Shown: piece by piece, positions 9,533-24,178 of the stretch | Layout: each line of letters opens with the position of its first letter | Numbering within the stretch: position 1 is the first letter of the stretch | Position numbers and translations under genes: made by a program | From: Liolophura sinensis | Lineage: Eukaryota; Mollusca; Polyplacophora; Chitonida; Chitonidae | Length of the DNA: 64,000 bases | Reading direction: 5' to 3' | Assembly (NCBI RefSeq): GCF_032854445.1 | Contig: NW_027017956.1 | Location: forward strand, 62,001-126,000 | Notes under the pieces: generated by a model | Told to the model about the DNA's origin: nothing | Database searches by the model: none | What the model saw: only the letters and a program-made list of their open reading frames with translations

Positions 9533-9897
9533 GGCCCGGATAGCACAGTTGGTAGAGCGTCCGCTTCGGGACCGGTAGATCCAGGATCAATCCTTGGTCG
9601 AGTCACACCTAAGACTTTAAAAGAGGAAGTTGTGACATCCTCGTTTGGCGTTCAGCATGAAGGGGATAGTGCAACGACTGGTTGACCCGTTTCAGTATAA
9701 TGGCTCGGGCGGGGCGGCTTACTTGCCTTCGGTAAGTCGTCTCAGTGATGCAGCACTAAATAAAAGAGCGGTGAAAATCCGTCCTGCAACAAGGAGGCAC
9801 ATTACACGTGCATGCACCCTAATGATTCCTTCGTCGTCATATGACTGAAAAATTGTTGAGTACGACGTTAAACCCCAAGCACTCACTCACTCACTCA
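9533..9897 (+). mobile_element. SINE copy 3
   Basis: 365 bp, one G shorter in the GAAGGGGATAG run than most copies. It carries GTGACATCC, which breaks one pair of the core stem and marks copies 3, 4, 6 and 10. ATTACACG replaces ATTAAACG. The one-base deletion opens a chance 67-codon frame across the body. Confidence 0.85.
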
Positions 9898-10618
9898 GTT
9901 GCACAGCGACATACATGTCTATACAGAAAAATGCTATCTGATCGCAGTCAGTGTAAAATTCCTGACGGTGTTTACTGTGCAGCAGAGATTCAGGATGGTG
10001 CTTACTGTGTAGCAGAGTTTCAGGATGGTATTTACTGTGCAGCAGAGATTCAGGATGGTGTTTACGGTGCAACAGAGATTCAGTATGGTGTTAATTGATT
10101 TAATCAACGATTCAGGAAAACACAGTGATCCAGGTTTAGAAGCTTCAGGTTATATTAATATCTTGAAGTAATGATACTGCGTTGCTTGAAACCATTTAAA
10201 CATCCGAATTCCACTGACTCTGTCAACACGCTGGATGAAAGAATATATTGGAGTGAAATCAGATAGAGAAACACATGATTTTCTATCGGCCTCATAACGT
10301 TTTACATTTAACTTACTTATTTAATTTTTGTTTGAGGAGGGCCTCAGTTACCGAGGGGGTCAGCACGCCATCGCCCTCTGTAATCCCACATGGAACACTG
10401 GGGTTAGAGCTGATTTCCTAGCTGGCACCATCTTTTAAGTGTCAATATTGAGAAATGCCTTCTATTTCTTCTCAACGATCAACGGTACAAAGACGCAGTT
10501 TGGACCAAATACACGCTAAAAAGCTCATCTTATCCCCACACATTATCCACACTAAATCTTTCATTTTTCCCTCAGCTGAAATAGACTAAATCCAGTTAAA
10601 GAGACTCGTGTCTTATGA
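9898..10618. repeat. Long-form right segment, copy 3
   Basis: Variants: CTGTGCAGC, CCTCATAACG, AGTGTCAATATT, GCCTTCTAT, AAGACGCAG, and a shortened TTTTTCCCTCAGC. It groups with copies 6 and 10 rather than 1, 8 and 9. Confidence 0.85.
9958..10097 (+). repeat. 30-bp minisatellite, 4.5 copies (copy 3)
   Basis: Same phase and copy number as at 2549, so the array did not change length while the larger units multiplied. The third unit has TGTGCAGC where copy 1 has TCTGCAGC. Confidence 0.9.
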
Positions 10619-12571
10619 TAGCATGCTCAGTTACAAGATAAACATTGTAAACATTATATTATCACGCTCACTTACAAGGAAAACATTGTAATCATTATAA
10701 TAGAAAGCTCAGTTACAAGATGAAAATTGTAATCATAATAGCATGTTCAGTTACAAGATGAATATTGTAATCATTATAATAACATCATCAGTTACAAAAT
10801 GAACATTGTATTCATTATATTAGCACGTTCAATTACAACATGAACATTGTAATCATTATAATAGCATGCTCAGTTACAAGATGAACATTGTAAACAGTAT
10901 AATAGCGTGCCCATTTACAAAATGAACATTGTCATCATTATAATAGCATGCTAAGTTACAAGATGAACATTGTAATCATTATAAAAACATCATCAGTTAC
11001 AAGGTGAACATTGTAATCAGTATAAAAGCATGCTCAGTTGCAAAATGAACATTGTAATCATTATAATAGCATGTTCAGTTACAAGGTGAACATTGTAATT
11101 ATTATAAAAACATGCCCAGTTACAAGATGAACATTGTAATACTTCTAATAGCATGTTCAGTTACGAAGTGAACATTGTAATCATTATAATAGCATGCTCA
11201 GTTTCAAGATAAACATTGTAATCATTATAATATCATTTTCAGTTGCAAGATGAAGATTGTAATCGACATAATAGCATGTTCAGTTACAAGATGAACATTG
11301 TAATCATTGTAATAGCATGTTCAGTTACAAAGTGAACATTGTAATCCTTATAATTGCATGTTCAGTTACAAGATGAACATTGTAATCATGATAAAAACAT
11401 CATCAGTTGCAAGGTGAACATTGTAATCAGTATACAAGCATGCTCAGTTGCAAATTGGACATTGTAATCATTACAATAGCATATTCAGTTACAAGGTGAA
11501 CATTGTAATCATTATAATCAAGTGCTCAGTTACAAGGTGAACATTATAATCATTACAATAGCGTGCTCAGTTACAAGATGAACATTGTAATCATTATAAA
11601 AACATGCCCAGTTACAAGATGAACATTGTAATAGTTAAAATAGCATGATGAGTTACGAAGTGAACATTGTAATCATTATAATATCATTTTCAGTTGCAAG
11701 ATAAACATTGTAATCAGTATACAAGCATGCTCAGTTGCAAGATAAACATTGTAATCATTACATTAGCATATTCACTTACAAGATGAATATTGTAATCATT
11801 ATAATAACATCATCAGTTACAAAGTAAACATTGTATTCATTATATTAGCACTTTCAATTACAAGATGAACATTGTAATCATTATAATATCATTTTCAGTT
11901 ACAAGATGAAGATTGTAATCGACATAATAGCATGTTCAGTTACAAGATGAACATTGTAATCATTATAAAAACATCATCAGATGCAAGGTGAACATTGTAA
12001 TCAGTATACAAGCATGCTCAGTTGCAAGATAAACATTGTAATCATTACATTAGCATATTCACTTACAAGATGAATATTGTAATCATTATAATAACATCAT
12101 CAGTTACAAAGTAAACATTGTATTCATTATATTAGCACGTTCAATTACAAGATGAACATTGTAATCATTATAAAAGCATGTTGAGTTACAAGGTGAACAT
12201 TGTAATCTTTATAATAGCATGTTCAGTTAGAAGGTGGACATTGTAAGTATAAAAGCATGCTCAGTTGCAAAATGGACATTGTAATCATTACATAAGCATA
12301 TTCAGTTACAAGATGAATATTGTAATCATTATAATAACATCATCAGTTACAAAATGAACATTGTATTCATTATATTAGCCCGTTCAATTACAAGATGAAC
12401 ATTGTAATCATTATAATATCATGCTCAGTTGCAAGATGAAGATTGTAATCGACATAATAGCATGTTCAGTTACAAGATGAACATTGTAAACATTGTATTA
12501 GCATGTTCAGTTACAAAGTGAACATTGTAATCATTATAATAGCATGTTCAGTTACCAGATGAACATTGTAA
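10619..12571. repeat. 41-bp minisatellite block S4 (about 48 monomers)
   Basis: Starts with the long-form monomer string (TATCACGCTCACTTACAAGG, then AGAAAGCTCAG), matching the starts at 26165 and 42677. The last part is shortened: from an AAAGTGAACATTG monomer near 12520 it passes directly to the closing TTACCAGATG monomer, skipping the TTCGTATAAT and ACTAGTATGCC monomers that normally precede a unique block. Confidence 0.97.
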
Positions 12572-13469
12572 GAATTATTTTTAGAATAAATCGCTTCCAA
12601 ACTCTGGTATATTCACCTTAGTTTAACTAAACGCCATCATATCGTATTTATGTTAATTACATGTAATATTTTAATAGGCATGTTCTTAAGTCAAATGGCC
12701 CTTTGTTAGACTGTTTAGCCTTTCAAAACGGAAACTACAGGTATGCATATTTAAGAGAACTTATGTTTGTCCTTTTTTAAAACCATTTTCTTCATTCCTC
12801 AATGAAAAATACATGCATTGTTTCGCACCCCTATTTGCAGCGTTCTGGCAATGGGCCAAATGTGTAGAATACGATATCTGTGAAATTAATCTGACTGCAA
12901 TAAAATCAGAAAATTCGACCCCAATTCTTTTATGGTTTTCTCTACGGTTCTTCTATATCGGGACTAGTCTTGCTGACAATGGTAACTGATGCTCGTCGGC
13001 AGGTACACGTACGTTAATGAGATCAATAACTTTGTCTCTTTCTTTCAGGACAAATATGTAACTTATTAAACTAACGGTTTTGACAGATAAATGTAACAGC
13101 TCTGTGATCTCATCATGTTAGAAATGAAATAAAAAATGCGATATAGACGTACTTGAGCTCCTAATATGTTTTTTCCAGAGTGCTTACGGTGGACTTCGTT
13201 TGGATTCTGTGAGGGTTTTGATAGGTCTGTTATATGTTAATTGTGTATTACTGAAAACTCGCTCCACTAACATTATATATACAAACATGTATGCTTAAAG
13301 CCTTCCTTTCACTAGGAAATAAAATAGCCTGAGTAGGAGCCTTGTCAGGTGGGGTTATGTATGGGAGGACTAAGGTTTGCCTGAAGTGAAAGACATAGGT
13401 ACAGTAAATGGCGCAGAGACATACATGTCTTTACAGATAAATGTTATCTGATCGTCAGTTGCACAGACC
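12572..13469. repeat. Unique block, copy 4 (lineage A)
   Basis: Lineage A, sharing CTTATGTTTG, GCGTTCTGG and CTTTTATGG with copy 13. The TTTTATGG state removes a TGA present in lineages B and C, but the downstream AACTGATGC stop remains. Confidence 0.9.
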
Positions 13470-13835
13470 GGCCCGGATAGCACAGTTGGTAGAGCGTCCG
13501 CTTCGGGACCGGTAGATCCAGGATCAATCCTTGGTCGAGTCACACCTAAGACTTTAAAAGAGGAAGTTGTGACATCCTCGTTTGGCGTTCAGCATGAAGG
13601 GGGATAGTGCAACGACTGGTTGACCCGTTTCAGTATAATGGCTCGGGCGGGGCGGCTTACTTGCCTTCGGTAAGTCGTCTCAGTGATGCAGCACTAAATA
13701 AAAGAGCGGTGAAAATCCGTCCTGCAACAAGGAGGCACATTAAACGTGCATGCACCCTAATGATTCCTTCGTCGTCATATGACTGAAAAATTGTTGAGTA
13801 CGACGTTAAACCCCAAGCACTCACTCACTCACTCA
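13470..13835 (+). mobile_element. SINE copy 4
   Basis: 366 bp, with the GTGACATCC stem variant but ATTAAACG, a combination not seen in copies 3, 6 and 10. The A box is intact and the B box degenerate. Confidence 0.85.
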
Positions 13836-13853
13836 GTTGCACAGCGACATACA

Positions 13854-16800
13854 TACAAGATGAAGATTGTAATCGACATAATAGCATGTTCAGTTACAAA
13901 ATGAACATTGTAATCATTGTAATAGCATGTTAAGTTACAAAGTGAACAATGTAATCCTTATAATTGCATGTTCAGTTACAAGATGAACATTGTAATCATT
14001 ATAAAAACATCATCAGCTGCAAGGTGAACATTGTAATCAGTATACAAGCATGCTCAGTTGCAAAATGGACATTGTAATCATTGCAATAGCATATTCAGTT
14101 ACAAGATGAACATTGCAATCATTATAATCATGTGCTCAGTTACAAGGTGAACATTGTAATCATTACAATAGCGTGCTCAGTTACAAGATGAACATTGTAA
14201 TCATTATAAAAACATGCCCAGTTACAAGATGAACATTGTAATAGTTAAAATAGCATGATCAGTTACGAAGTGAACATTGTAATCATTATAATAGCATGCT
14301 CAGTTGCAAGATAAACATTGTAATCATTATAATATCATTTTCAGTTACAAGATGAAGATTGTAATCGACATAATAGCATGTTCAGTTACAAGATGAACAT
14401 TGTAATCATTGTAATAGCATGTTCAGTTACAAAGTAAACATTGTAATCATTATAATAGCGTCAACGGTTACAAAATCACCATTGTAATCAATATAATAGC
14501 ATGCTCAGTTACAAAATGAATATTGCAATTATTATATTAGCATATGTAGTTACAAGATGAACATTGTAATCATTATTATAGCATATGTAGTTACAAGATG
14601 AACATTTTAATCATTATAAAAACATCATCAGTTACAAGGTGAACATAGTAATCAGTATAAAAGCATGCTCAGTTGCAAAATGGATATTGTAATCATTACA
14701 TTAGCATATTCACTTACAAGATGAACATTGTAATCATTATAATAATGTGCTCAGTTACAAGGTAAACAATGTAATCATTGTAATAGCATGTTCAGTTACA
14801 AAGTGAACATTGTAATCCTTATAATTGCATGTTCAGTTACAAAGTGAACATTGTAATCATTATAAAAACATCATCAGTTGCAAGGTGAACATTGGACATT
14901 GTAATCAGTATACAAGCATGCTCAGTTGCAAAATGGACATTGTAATCATTACAATAGCATATTCAGTTACAAGATGAACATTGTAATCATTATAATAATG
15001 CGCTCAGTTACAAGGTGAACCATGTAATCATTGTAATAGCATGTTCAGTTACAAAGTGAACATTGTAATCCTTATAATTGCATGTTCAGTTACAAGATGA
15101 ACATTGTAATCATTATAAAAACATAAACAGTTACAAGGTGAACATTGTAATCAGTATACAAGCATGCTCAGTTGCAAAATGGACATTGTAATCATTACAT
15201 TAGCATATTCACTTACAAGATGAATATTGTAATTATTATAATAACATCATCAGTTACAATGTAAACATTGTATTCATTATATTAGCTCGTTCACTTACAA
15301 GATAAACATTGTAATCATTATAAAAGCATGTTCAGCTACAAGGTGAACATAGTAATCATTTTAAAAACATGCTCAGTTGCAAGATGAAGATTGTAATCGA
15401 CATAATAGCATGTTCAGTTATAAGATGAACATTGTAATCATTATAAAAACATCATCAGTTGCAAGGTGAACATTGTAATCAGTATACAAGCATGCTCAGT
15501 TGCAAGATAAACATTGTAATCATTACATTAGCATATTCACTTACAAGATGAATATTGTAATCATTATAATAACATCATCAGTTACAAAGTAAACATTGTA
15601 TTCATTATATTAGCACGTTCAATTACAAGATGAACATTGTAATCATTATAAAAGCATGTTCAGTTACAAGGTGAACATTGTAATCTTTATAAAATCATGC
15701 TCAGTTACAAGATAAACATTCTAATCATTCTAATAGCATGTTCAGTTACAAGGTGGACATTGTAAGTATAAAAGCATGCTCAGTTGCAAAATGGACATTG
15801 TAATCATTACATAAGCATATTTAGTTACAAGATGAATATTGTAATCATTATAATAACATCATCAGTTACAAAATGAACATTGTATTCAATATATTAGCAC
15901 GTTCAATTACAAGATGAACATTGTAATCATTATAATATCATGCTCAGTTGCAAGATAAAGATTGTAATCGACATAATAGCATGTTCAGTTACAAGATGAA
16001 CATTGTTATCATTGTAATAGCATGTTCAGTTACAAAGTGAACATTGTAATCCTTATAATTGCATGTTCAGTTACAAGATGAACGTTGTTATCATTATAAA
16101 AACATCATCAGTTCCTAGGTGAACATTGTAATCAGTATACAAGCATGCTCAGTTGCAAAATGGACATTGTAATCATTGCAATAGCATATTCAGTTACAAG
16201 ATGAACATTGCAATCATTATAATAATGCGCTCAGTTACAAGGAGAACATTGAAATCATTACAATAGCGTGCTCAGTTACAAGGTGAACATTGTAATCATT
16301 ATAATATCATGCTCAGTTGCAAGATGAAGATTGTAATCGACATAATTGCATGTTCAGTTACAAGATGAACATTGTAAACATTGTAATAGCATGTTCAGTT
16401 ACAAAGTGAACATTGTAATCCTTATAATTGCATGTTCAGTTACAAAATGAACATTGTAATCATTATAAAAACATCATCAGTTCCAAGGTGAACATTGTAA
16501 TCAAAATACAAGCATGCTCAGTTGCAAAATGAACATTGTAATCATTATAATAGCATGTTCAGTTACGAAGTGAACATTGTAATCATTATAATAGCATGCT
16601 CAGTTTCAAGATAAACATTGTAATCATTATAATATCATTTTCAGTTGCAAGATGAAGATTGTAATCGACATAATAGCATGTTCAGTTACAAGATGAACAT
16701 TGTAATCATTGTAATAGCATGTTCAGTTACAAAGTGAACATTGTAATCCTTATAATTGCATGTTCAGTTACAAGATGAACATTGTAATCATGATAAAAAC

Positions 16801-19800
16801 ATCATCAGTTGCAAGGTGAACATTGTAATCAGTATACAAGCATGCTCAGTTGCAAATTGGACATTGTAATCATTACAATAGCATATTCAGTTACAAGGTG
16901 AACATTGTAATCATTATAATCAAGTGCTCAGTTACAAGGTGAACATTATAATCATTACAATAGCGTGCTCAGTTACAAGATGAACATTGTAATCATTATA
17001 AAAACATGCCCAGTTACAAGATGAACATTGTAATAGTTAAAATAGCATGATCAGTTACGAAGTGAACATTGTAATCATTATAATATCATTTTCAGTTGCA
17101 AGATAAACATTGTAATCAGTATACAAGCATGCTCAGTTGCAAGATAAACATTGTAATCATTACATTAGCATATTCACTTACAAGATGAATATTGTAATCA
17201 TTATAATAACATCATCAGTTACAAAGTAAACATTGTATTCATTATATTAGCACGTTCAATTACAAGATGAACATTGTAATCATTATAAAAGCATGTTCAG
17301 TTACAAGGTGAACATTGTAATCTTTATAATAGCATGTTCAGTTACAAGGTGGACATTGTAAGTATAAAAGCATGCTCAGTTGCAAAATGGACATTGTAAT
17401 CATTACATAAGCATATTCAGTTACAAGATGAATATTGTAATCATTATAATAACATTATCAGTTACAAAATGAACAATGTATTCATTATATTAGCACGTTC
17501 AATTACAAGATGAACATTGTAATCATTATGATATCATGCTTAGTTGCAAGATGAAGATTGTAATCGACATAATAGCATGTTCAGTTACAAGATGAACATT
17601 GTAATCATTGTAATAGCATGTTCAGTTACAAAGTGAACATTGTAATCCTTATAATTGCATGTTCAGTTACAAGATGAACATTGTAATCATTATAAAAACA
17701 TCATCAGTTGCAAGGTGAACATTGTAATCAGTATACAAGCATGCTCAGTTGCAAAATGGACATTGTAATCATTGCAATAGCATATTCAGTTACAAGATGA
17801 GCAATGTAATCATTATAATAGCATGCTCAATTACAAGATGAAGATTGTAATTCGTATAGTAGCATGCTTAGTTACAAAATTAGTATTTTAATTATTACAC
17901 TAGTATGCCCAGTTACAAGATGAACATTGTAATCAGTATAGAAACATGCCCAGTTACAAGATGAACAATGTAATAGTTAAAATAGCATGATCAGTTAGGA
18001 AGTGAACATTGTAATCATTATAATAGCATGCTCAGTTGCAAGATAAACATTGTAATCATTAAAATATCATGTTCAGTTACAAGATGAACATTGTAATCAT
18101 TGTAATAGCATGTTCAGTTACAAAGTAAACATTGTAATCATTATAATAGCGTCAACGGTTACAAAACCACCATTGTAATCAATATAATAGCATGCTCAGT
18201 TACAAAATGAATATTGCAATTATTATATTAGCATATGTAGTTACAAGATGACATTGTAATCATTATTATAGCATATGTAGTTACAAGATGAACATTTTAA
18301 TCATTATAAAAACATCATCAGTTACAAGGTGAACATTGTAATCAGTATAAAAGCATGCTCAGTTGCAAAATGGATATTGTAATCATTACATTAGCATATT
18401 CACTTACAAGATGAACATTGTAATCATTATAATAATGTGCTCAGTTACAAGGTGAACAATGTAATCATTGTAATAGCATGTTCAGTTACAAAGTGAACAT
18501 TGTAATCCTTATAATTGCATGTTCAGTTACAAAGTGAACATTGTAATCATTATAAAAACATCATCAGTTGCAAGGTGAACATTGTAATCAGTATACAAGC
18601 ATGCTCAGTTGCAAAATGGACATTGTAATCATTACAATAGCATATTCAGTTACAAGATGAACATTGTAATCATTATAATAATGCGCTCAGTTACAAGGTG
18701 AACCATGTAATCATTGTAATAGCATGTTCAGTTACAAAGTGAACATTGTAATCCTTATAATTGCATGTTCAGTTACAAGATGAACATTGTAATCATTATA
18801 AAAACATAAACAGTTACAAGGTGAACATTGTAATCAGTATACAAGCATGCTCAGTTGCAAAATGGACATTGTAATCATTACATTAGCATATTCACTTACA
18901 AGATGAATATTGTAATTATTATAATAACATCATCAGTTACAATGTAAACATTGTATTCATTATATTAGCTCGTTCACTTACAAGATAAACATTGTAATCA
19001 TTATAAAAGCATGTTCAGCTACAAGGTGAACATAGTAATCATTTTAAAAACATGCTCAGTTGCAAGATGAAGATTGTAATCGACATAATAGCATGTTCAG
19101 TTATAAGATGAACATTGTAATCATTATAAAAACATCATCAGTTGCAAGGTGAACATTGTAATCAGTATACAAGCATGCTCAGTTGCAAGATAAACATTGT
19201 AATCATTACATTAGCATATTCACTTACAAGATGAATATTGTAATCATTATAATAACATCATCAGTTACAAAGTAAACATTGTATTCATTATATTAGCACG
19301 TTCAATTACAAGATGAACATTGTAATCATTATAAAAGCATGTTCAGTTACAAGGTGAACATTGTAATCTTTATAAAATCATGCTCAGTTACAAGATGAAC
19401 ATTCTAATCATTATAATAGCATGTTCAGTTACAAGGTGGACATTGTAAGTATAAAAGCATGCTCAGTTGCAAAATGGACATTGTAATCATTACATAAGCA
19501 TATTTAGTTACAAGATGAATATTGTAATCATTATAATAACATCATCAGTTACAAAATGAACATTGTATTCAATATATTAGCACGTTCAATTACAAGATGA
19601 ACATTGTAATCATTATAATATCATGCTCAGTTGCAAGATAAAGATTGTAATCGACATAATAGCATGTTCAGTTACAAGATGAACATTGTAATCATTGTAA
19701 TAGCATGTTCAGTTACAAAGTGAACATTGTAATCCTTATAATTGCATGTTCAGTTACAAGATGAACGTTGTTATCATTATAAAAACATCATCAGTTCCTA

Positions 19801-20347
19801 GGTGAACATTGTAATCAGTATACAAGCATGCTCAGTTGCAAAATGGACATTGTAATCATTGCAATAGCATATTCAGTTACAAGATGAACATTGCAATCAT
19901 TATAATAATGTGCTCAGTTACAAGGAGAACATTGAAATCATTACAATAGCGTGCTCAGTTACAAGGTGAACATTGTAATCATTATAAAAACATGCCCAGT
20001 TACAAGATGAACATTGTAATAGTTAAAATAGCATGCTCAAATACAAGATGAGCAATGTAATCATTATAATAGCATGCTCAATTACAAGATGAAAATTGTA
20101 ATTCGTATAATAGCATGCTCAGTTACAACATGAACATTGTAATCATTATAATAGCATGTTCAGTTACAAGATGAACATTGTAATCAGTATAATAGCATGC
20201 TCAGTTACAAAATTAATATTTTAATTATTACACTAGTATGCCCAGTTACAAGATGAACATTGTAATCAGTATAATAGCGTGCTCAGTTACAAGATGAGCA
20301 ATGTAATCATTATAATAGCATGTTCAGTTACCAGATGAACATTGTAA
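13854..20347. repeat. 41-bp minisatellite block S5 (about 158 monomers), chimeric
   Basis: The longest uninterrupted minisatellite block, 6494 bp. The marker GCGTCAACGG occurs twice, at 14458 and 18149, so about 3690 bp is extra relative to the equivalent block at 57309. Inside the extra part, monomers from about 16560 to 17940 follow the long-form order seen from about 11150. At 17940/17941 the sequence jumps from a monomer that normally precedes a unique block (ATTACACTAGTATGCCC) into GAAACATGCCC of a post-SINE string. A unique block and SINE are therefore missing here. A 12-bp ATTGGACATTGT insertion lies near 14890. Confidence 0.96.
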
Positions 20348-21245
20348 GAATTATTTTTAGAATAAATCGCTTCCAAACTCTGGTATATTCACCTTAGTTT
20401 AACTAAACGCCATCATATCGTATTTATGTTAATTACATGTAATATTGTAATAGGCATGTTCTTAAGTCAAATGGCCCTTTGTTAGACTGTTTAGCCTTTC
20501 AAAACGGAAACTACAGGTATGCATATTTAAGAGAACTTAAGTTTGTCCTTTTTTAAAACCATTTTCTTCATTCCTCAATGAAAAATACATGCATTGTTTC
20601 GCACCCCTATTTGCAGCGTACTGGCAATGGGCCAAATGTGTAGAATACGATATCTGTGAAATTAATCTGACTGCAATAAGATCAGAAAATTCGACCCCAA
20701 TTCTCTGATGGTTTTCTCTGCGGTTCTTCTATATCGGGACTAGTCTTGCTGACAATGGTAACTCATGCTCGTCGGCAGGTACACGTACGTTAATGAGATC
20801 AATAACTTTGTCTCTTTCTTTCAGGACAAATATGTAACTTATTAAACTAACGGTTTTGACAGATAAATGTAACAGCTCTGTGATCTCATCATGTTAGAAA
20901 TGAAATAACAAATGCGATATAGACGTACTTGAGCTCCTAATATGTTTTTTCCAGAGTGCTTACGGTGGACTTCGTTTGGATTCTGTGAGGGTTTTGATAG
21001 GTCTGTTATATGTTAATTGTGGATTACTGAAAACTCGCTCCACTAATATTATATGTACAGACATGTTTGCTTAAAGCCTTCCTTTCACTAGGAAATAAAA
21101 TAGCCTGAGTAGGAGCCTTGTCAGGTGGGGTTATGTATGGGAGGACTAAGGTTTGCCTGAAGTGAAAGACATAGGTACAGTAAATGGCGCAGAGACATAC
21201 ATGTCTTTACAGATAAATGTTATCTGATCGTCAGTTGCACAGACC
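20348..21245. repeat. Unique block, copy 5 (lineage B)
   Basis: Lineage B states: AAATAACAAATG, GTGGATTACTG, and TAATATTATATGTACAGAC. Also TTCTCTGATGG, shared with copy 14, and AACTCATGC. Confidence 0.9.
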
Positions 21246-21607
21246 GGCCCGGATAGCACAGTTGGTAGAGCGTCCGCTTCGGGACCGGTAGATCCAGGAT
21301 CAATCCTTGGTCGAGTCACACCTAAGACTTTAAAAGAGGAAGTTGTAACTTCCTCGTTTGGCGTTCAGCATGAAGGGTATAGTGCAACAACTGGTTGACC
21401 CGTTTCAGCATAATGGCTCGGGCGGGGCGGCTTACTTGCCTTCGGTAAGTCGTCTCAGTGATGCAGCACTAAATAAAAGAGCGGTGAAAATCCGTCCTGC
21501 AACAAGGAGGCACATTACACGTGCATGCACCCTAATGATTCCTTCGTCGTCATATGACTGAAAAATTGTTTAGATACGACGTTAAACCCCAAGCACTCAC
21601 TCACTCA
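21246..21607 (+). mobile_element. SINE copy 5
   Basis: 362 bp. Lineage B features: GTTGTAACTTCC (stem intact, loop TGTA), GAAGGGTATAG, TTTCAGCATAA, TTTAGATACG near the tail, and one fewer ACTC repeat. GCAACAACTGG is shared only with copy 14. Confidence 0.85.
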
Positions 21608-21621
21608 GTTGCACAGCGACA
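21608..21621 (+). other. Short-form junction, shortened variant (copy 5)
   Basis: Reads GCGACATACAAGATG, lacking the extra ACAT present in other short-form junctions. The same shortened join recurs only at 61386, another link between copies 5 and 14. Confidence 0.8.
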
Positions 21622-24178
21622 TACAAGATGAAGATTGTAATCGACATAATAGCATGTTCAGTTACAAAATGAGCATTGTAATCATTGTAATAGCATGTTA
21701 AGTTACAAAGTGAACATTGTAATCCTTATAATTGCATGTTCAGTTACAAGATGAACATTGTAATCATTATAAAAACATCATCAGTTGCAAGGTGAACATT
21801 GTAATCAGTATACAAGCATGCTCAGTTGCAAATTGGACATTGTAATCATTACAATAGCATATTCAGTTACAAGATGAACATTGTAATCATTATAATCATG
21901 TGCTCAGTTACAAGGTGAACATTGTAATCATTACAATAGCGTGCTCAGTTACAAGATGAACATTGTAATCATTATAGAAACATGCCCAGTTACAAGATGA
22001 ACAATGTAATAGTTAAAATAGCATGATCAGTTAGGAAGTGAACATTGTAATCATTATAATAGCATGCTCAGTTGCAAGATAAACATTGTAATCATTAAAA
22101 TATCATGTTCAGTTACAAGATGAACATTGTAATCATTGTAATAGCATGTTCAGTTACAAAGTAAACATTGTAATCATTATAATAGCGTCAACGGTTACAA
22201 AACCACCATTGTAATCAATATAATAGCATGCTCAGTTACAAAATGAATATTGCAATCATTATATTAGCATATTTCATTACAAGATGAACATTGTAATCAT
22301 TATTATAGCATATGTAGTTACAAGATGAACATTGTAATCATTATAAAAACATCATCAGTTACAAGGTGAACATTGTAATCAGTATAAAAGCATGCTCAGT
22401 TGCAAAATGGATATTGTAATCATTACATTAGCATATTCACTTACAAGATGAACATTGTAATTATTATAATAATGTGCTCAGTTACAAGGTGAACAATGTA
22501 ATCATTGTAAAAGCATGTTCAGTTACAAAGTGAACATTGTATTCCTTATAATTGCATGTTCAGTTACAAAGTGAACATTGTAATCATTATAAAAACATCA
22601 TCAGTTGCAAAGTGAAAATTGTAATCAGTATACAAGCATGCTCAGTTGCAAAATGGACATTGTAATCATTACAATAGCATATTCACTTACAAGATGAACA
22701 TTGTAATCATTATAATAATGTGCTCAGTTACAAAGTGAACAATGTAATCATTGTAATAGCATCTTCAGTTACAAAGTGAACATTGTAATCCTTATAATTG
22801 CATGTTCAGTTACAAGATGAACATTGTAATCATTATAAAAAGTAAACAGTTTCTAGGTGAACATTGTAATCAGTATACAAGCATGCTCAGTTGCAAAATG
22901 GACATTGTAATCATTACATTAGCATATTCACTTACAAGATGAATATTGTAATCATTATAATAACATCATCAGTTACAACATAAGCATTGTATTCATTATA
23001 TTAGCTCGTTGACTTACAAGATAAACATTGTAATCATTATAAAAGCATGTTCAGTTACAAGGTGAACATAGTAATCATTTTAAAAACATGCTCAGTTGCA
23101 AGATGAAGATTGTAATCGACATAATAGCATGTTCAGTTACAAGATGAACATTGTAATCATTATAAAAACATCATCAGTTGCAAGGTGAACATTGTAATCA
23201 GTATACAAGCATGCTCAGTTGCAAGATAAACATTGTAATCATTACATTAGCATATTCACTTACAAGATGAATATTGTAATCATTATAATAACATCATCAG
23301 TTACAAAGTAAACATTGTATTCATTATATTAGCACGTTCAATTACAAGATGAACATTGTAATCATTATAAAAGCATGTTCAGTTACAAGGTGAACATTGT
23401 AATCTTTATAATAGCATGTTCAGTTACAAGGTGGACATTGTAAGTATAAAAGCATGCTCAGTTGCAAAATGGACATTGTAATCATTACATAAGCATATTC
23501 AGTTACAAGATGAATATTGTAATCATTATAATAACATCATCAGTTACAAAATAAACATTGTATTCATTATATTAGCACGTTCAATTACAAGATGAACATT
23601 GTAATCATTATAATATCATGCTCAGTTGCAAGATGAAGATTGTAATCGACATAATTGCATGTTCAGTTACAAGATGAACATTGTAAACATTGTAATAGCA
23701 TGTTCAGATACAAAGTGAACATTGTAATCCTTATAATTGCATGTTCAGTTACAAGATGAACATTGTAATCATTATAAAAACATCATCAGTTCCAAGGTGA
23801 ACATTGTAATCAGTATACAAGCATGCTCAGTTGCAAAATGGACATTGTAATCATTGCAATAGCATATTCAGTTACAAGATGAGCAATGTAATCATTATAA
23901 TAGTATGCCCAATTACAAGATGAAGATTGTAATTCGTATAATAGCATGCTCAGTTACAACATTAACATTGTAATCATTATAATAGCATGTTCAGTTACAA
24001 GATGAACATTGTAATCAGTATAATAGCATGCTCAGTTACAAAATTAATATTTTAATTATTACACTAGTATGCCCAGTTACAAGATGAACATTGTAATCAG
24101 TATAATAGCGTGCTCAGTTACAAGATGAGCAATGTAATCATTATAATAGCATGTTCAGTTACCAGATGAACATTGTAA
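21622..24178. repeat. 41-bp minisatellite block S6 (about 62 monomers)
   Basis: The marker monomer is at 22185, 563 bp from the block start instead of 604: exactly one 41-bp monomer is missing, as in the block at 61387. Length is 2557 bp, identical to that block. GTTCAGATACAAAG and ACATTAACATTG near the end are also shared with it. Confidence 0.97.

Noticed and set aside
21358-21561. 67-codon open frame in the SINE body (also at 9645, 29456, 61123)
   Set aside because: It lies wholly inside the SINE and is open only where a G run is one base shorter or changed. SINEs do not encode protein.
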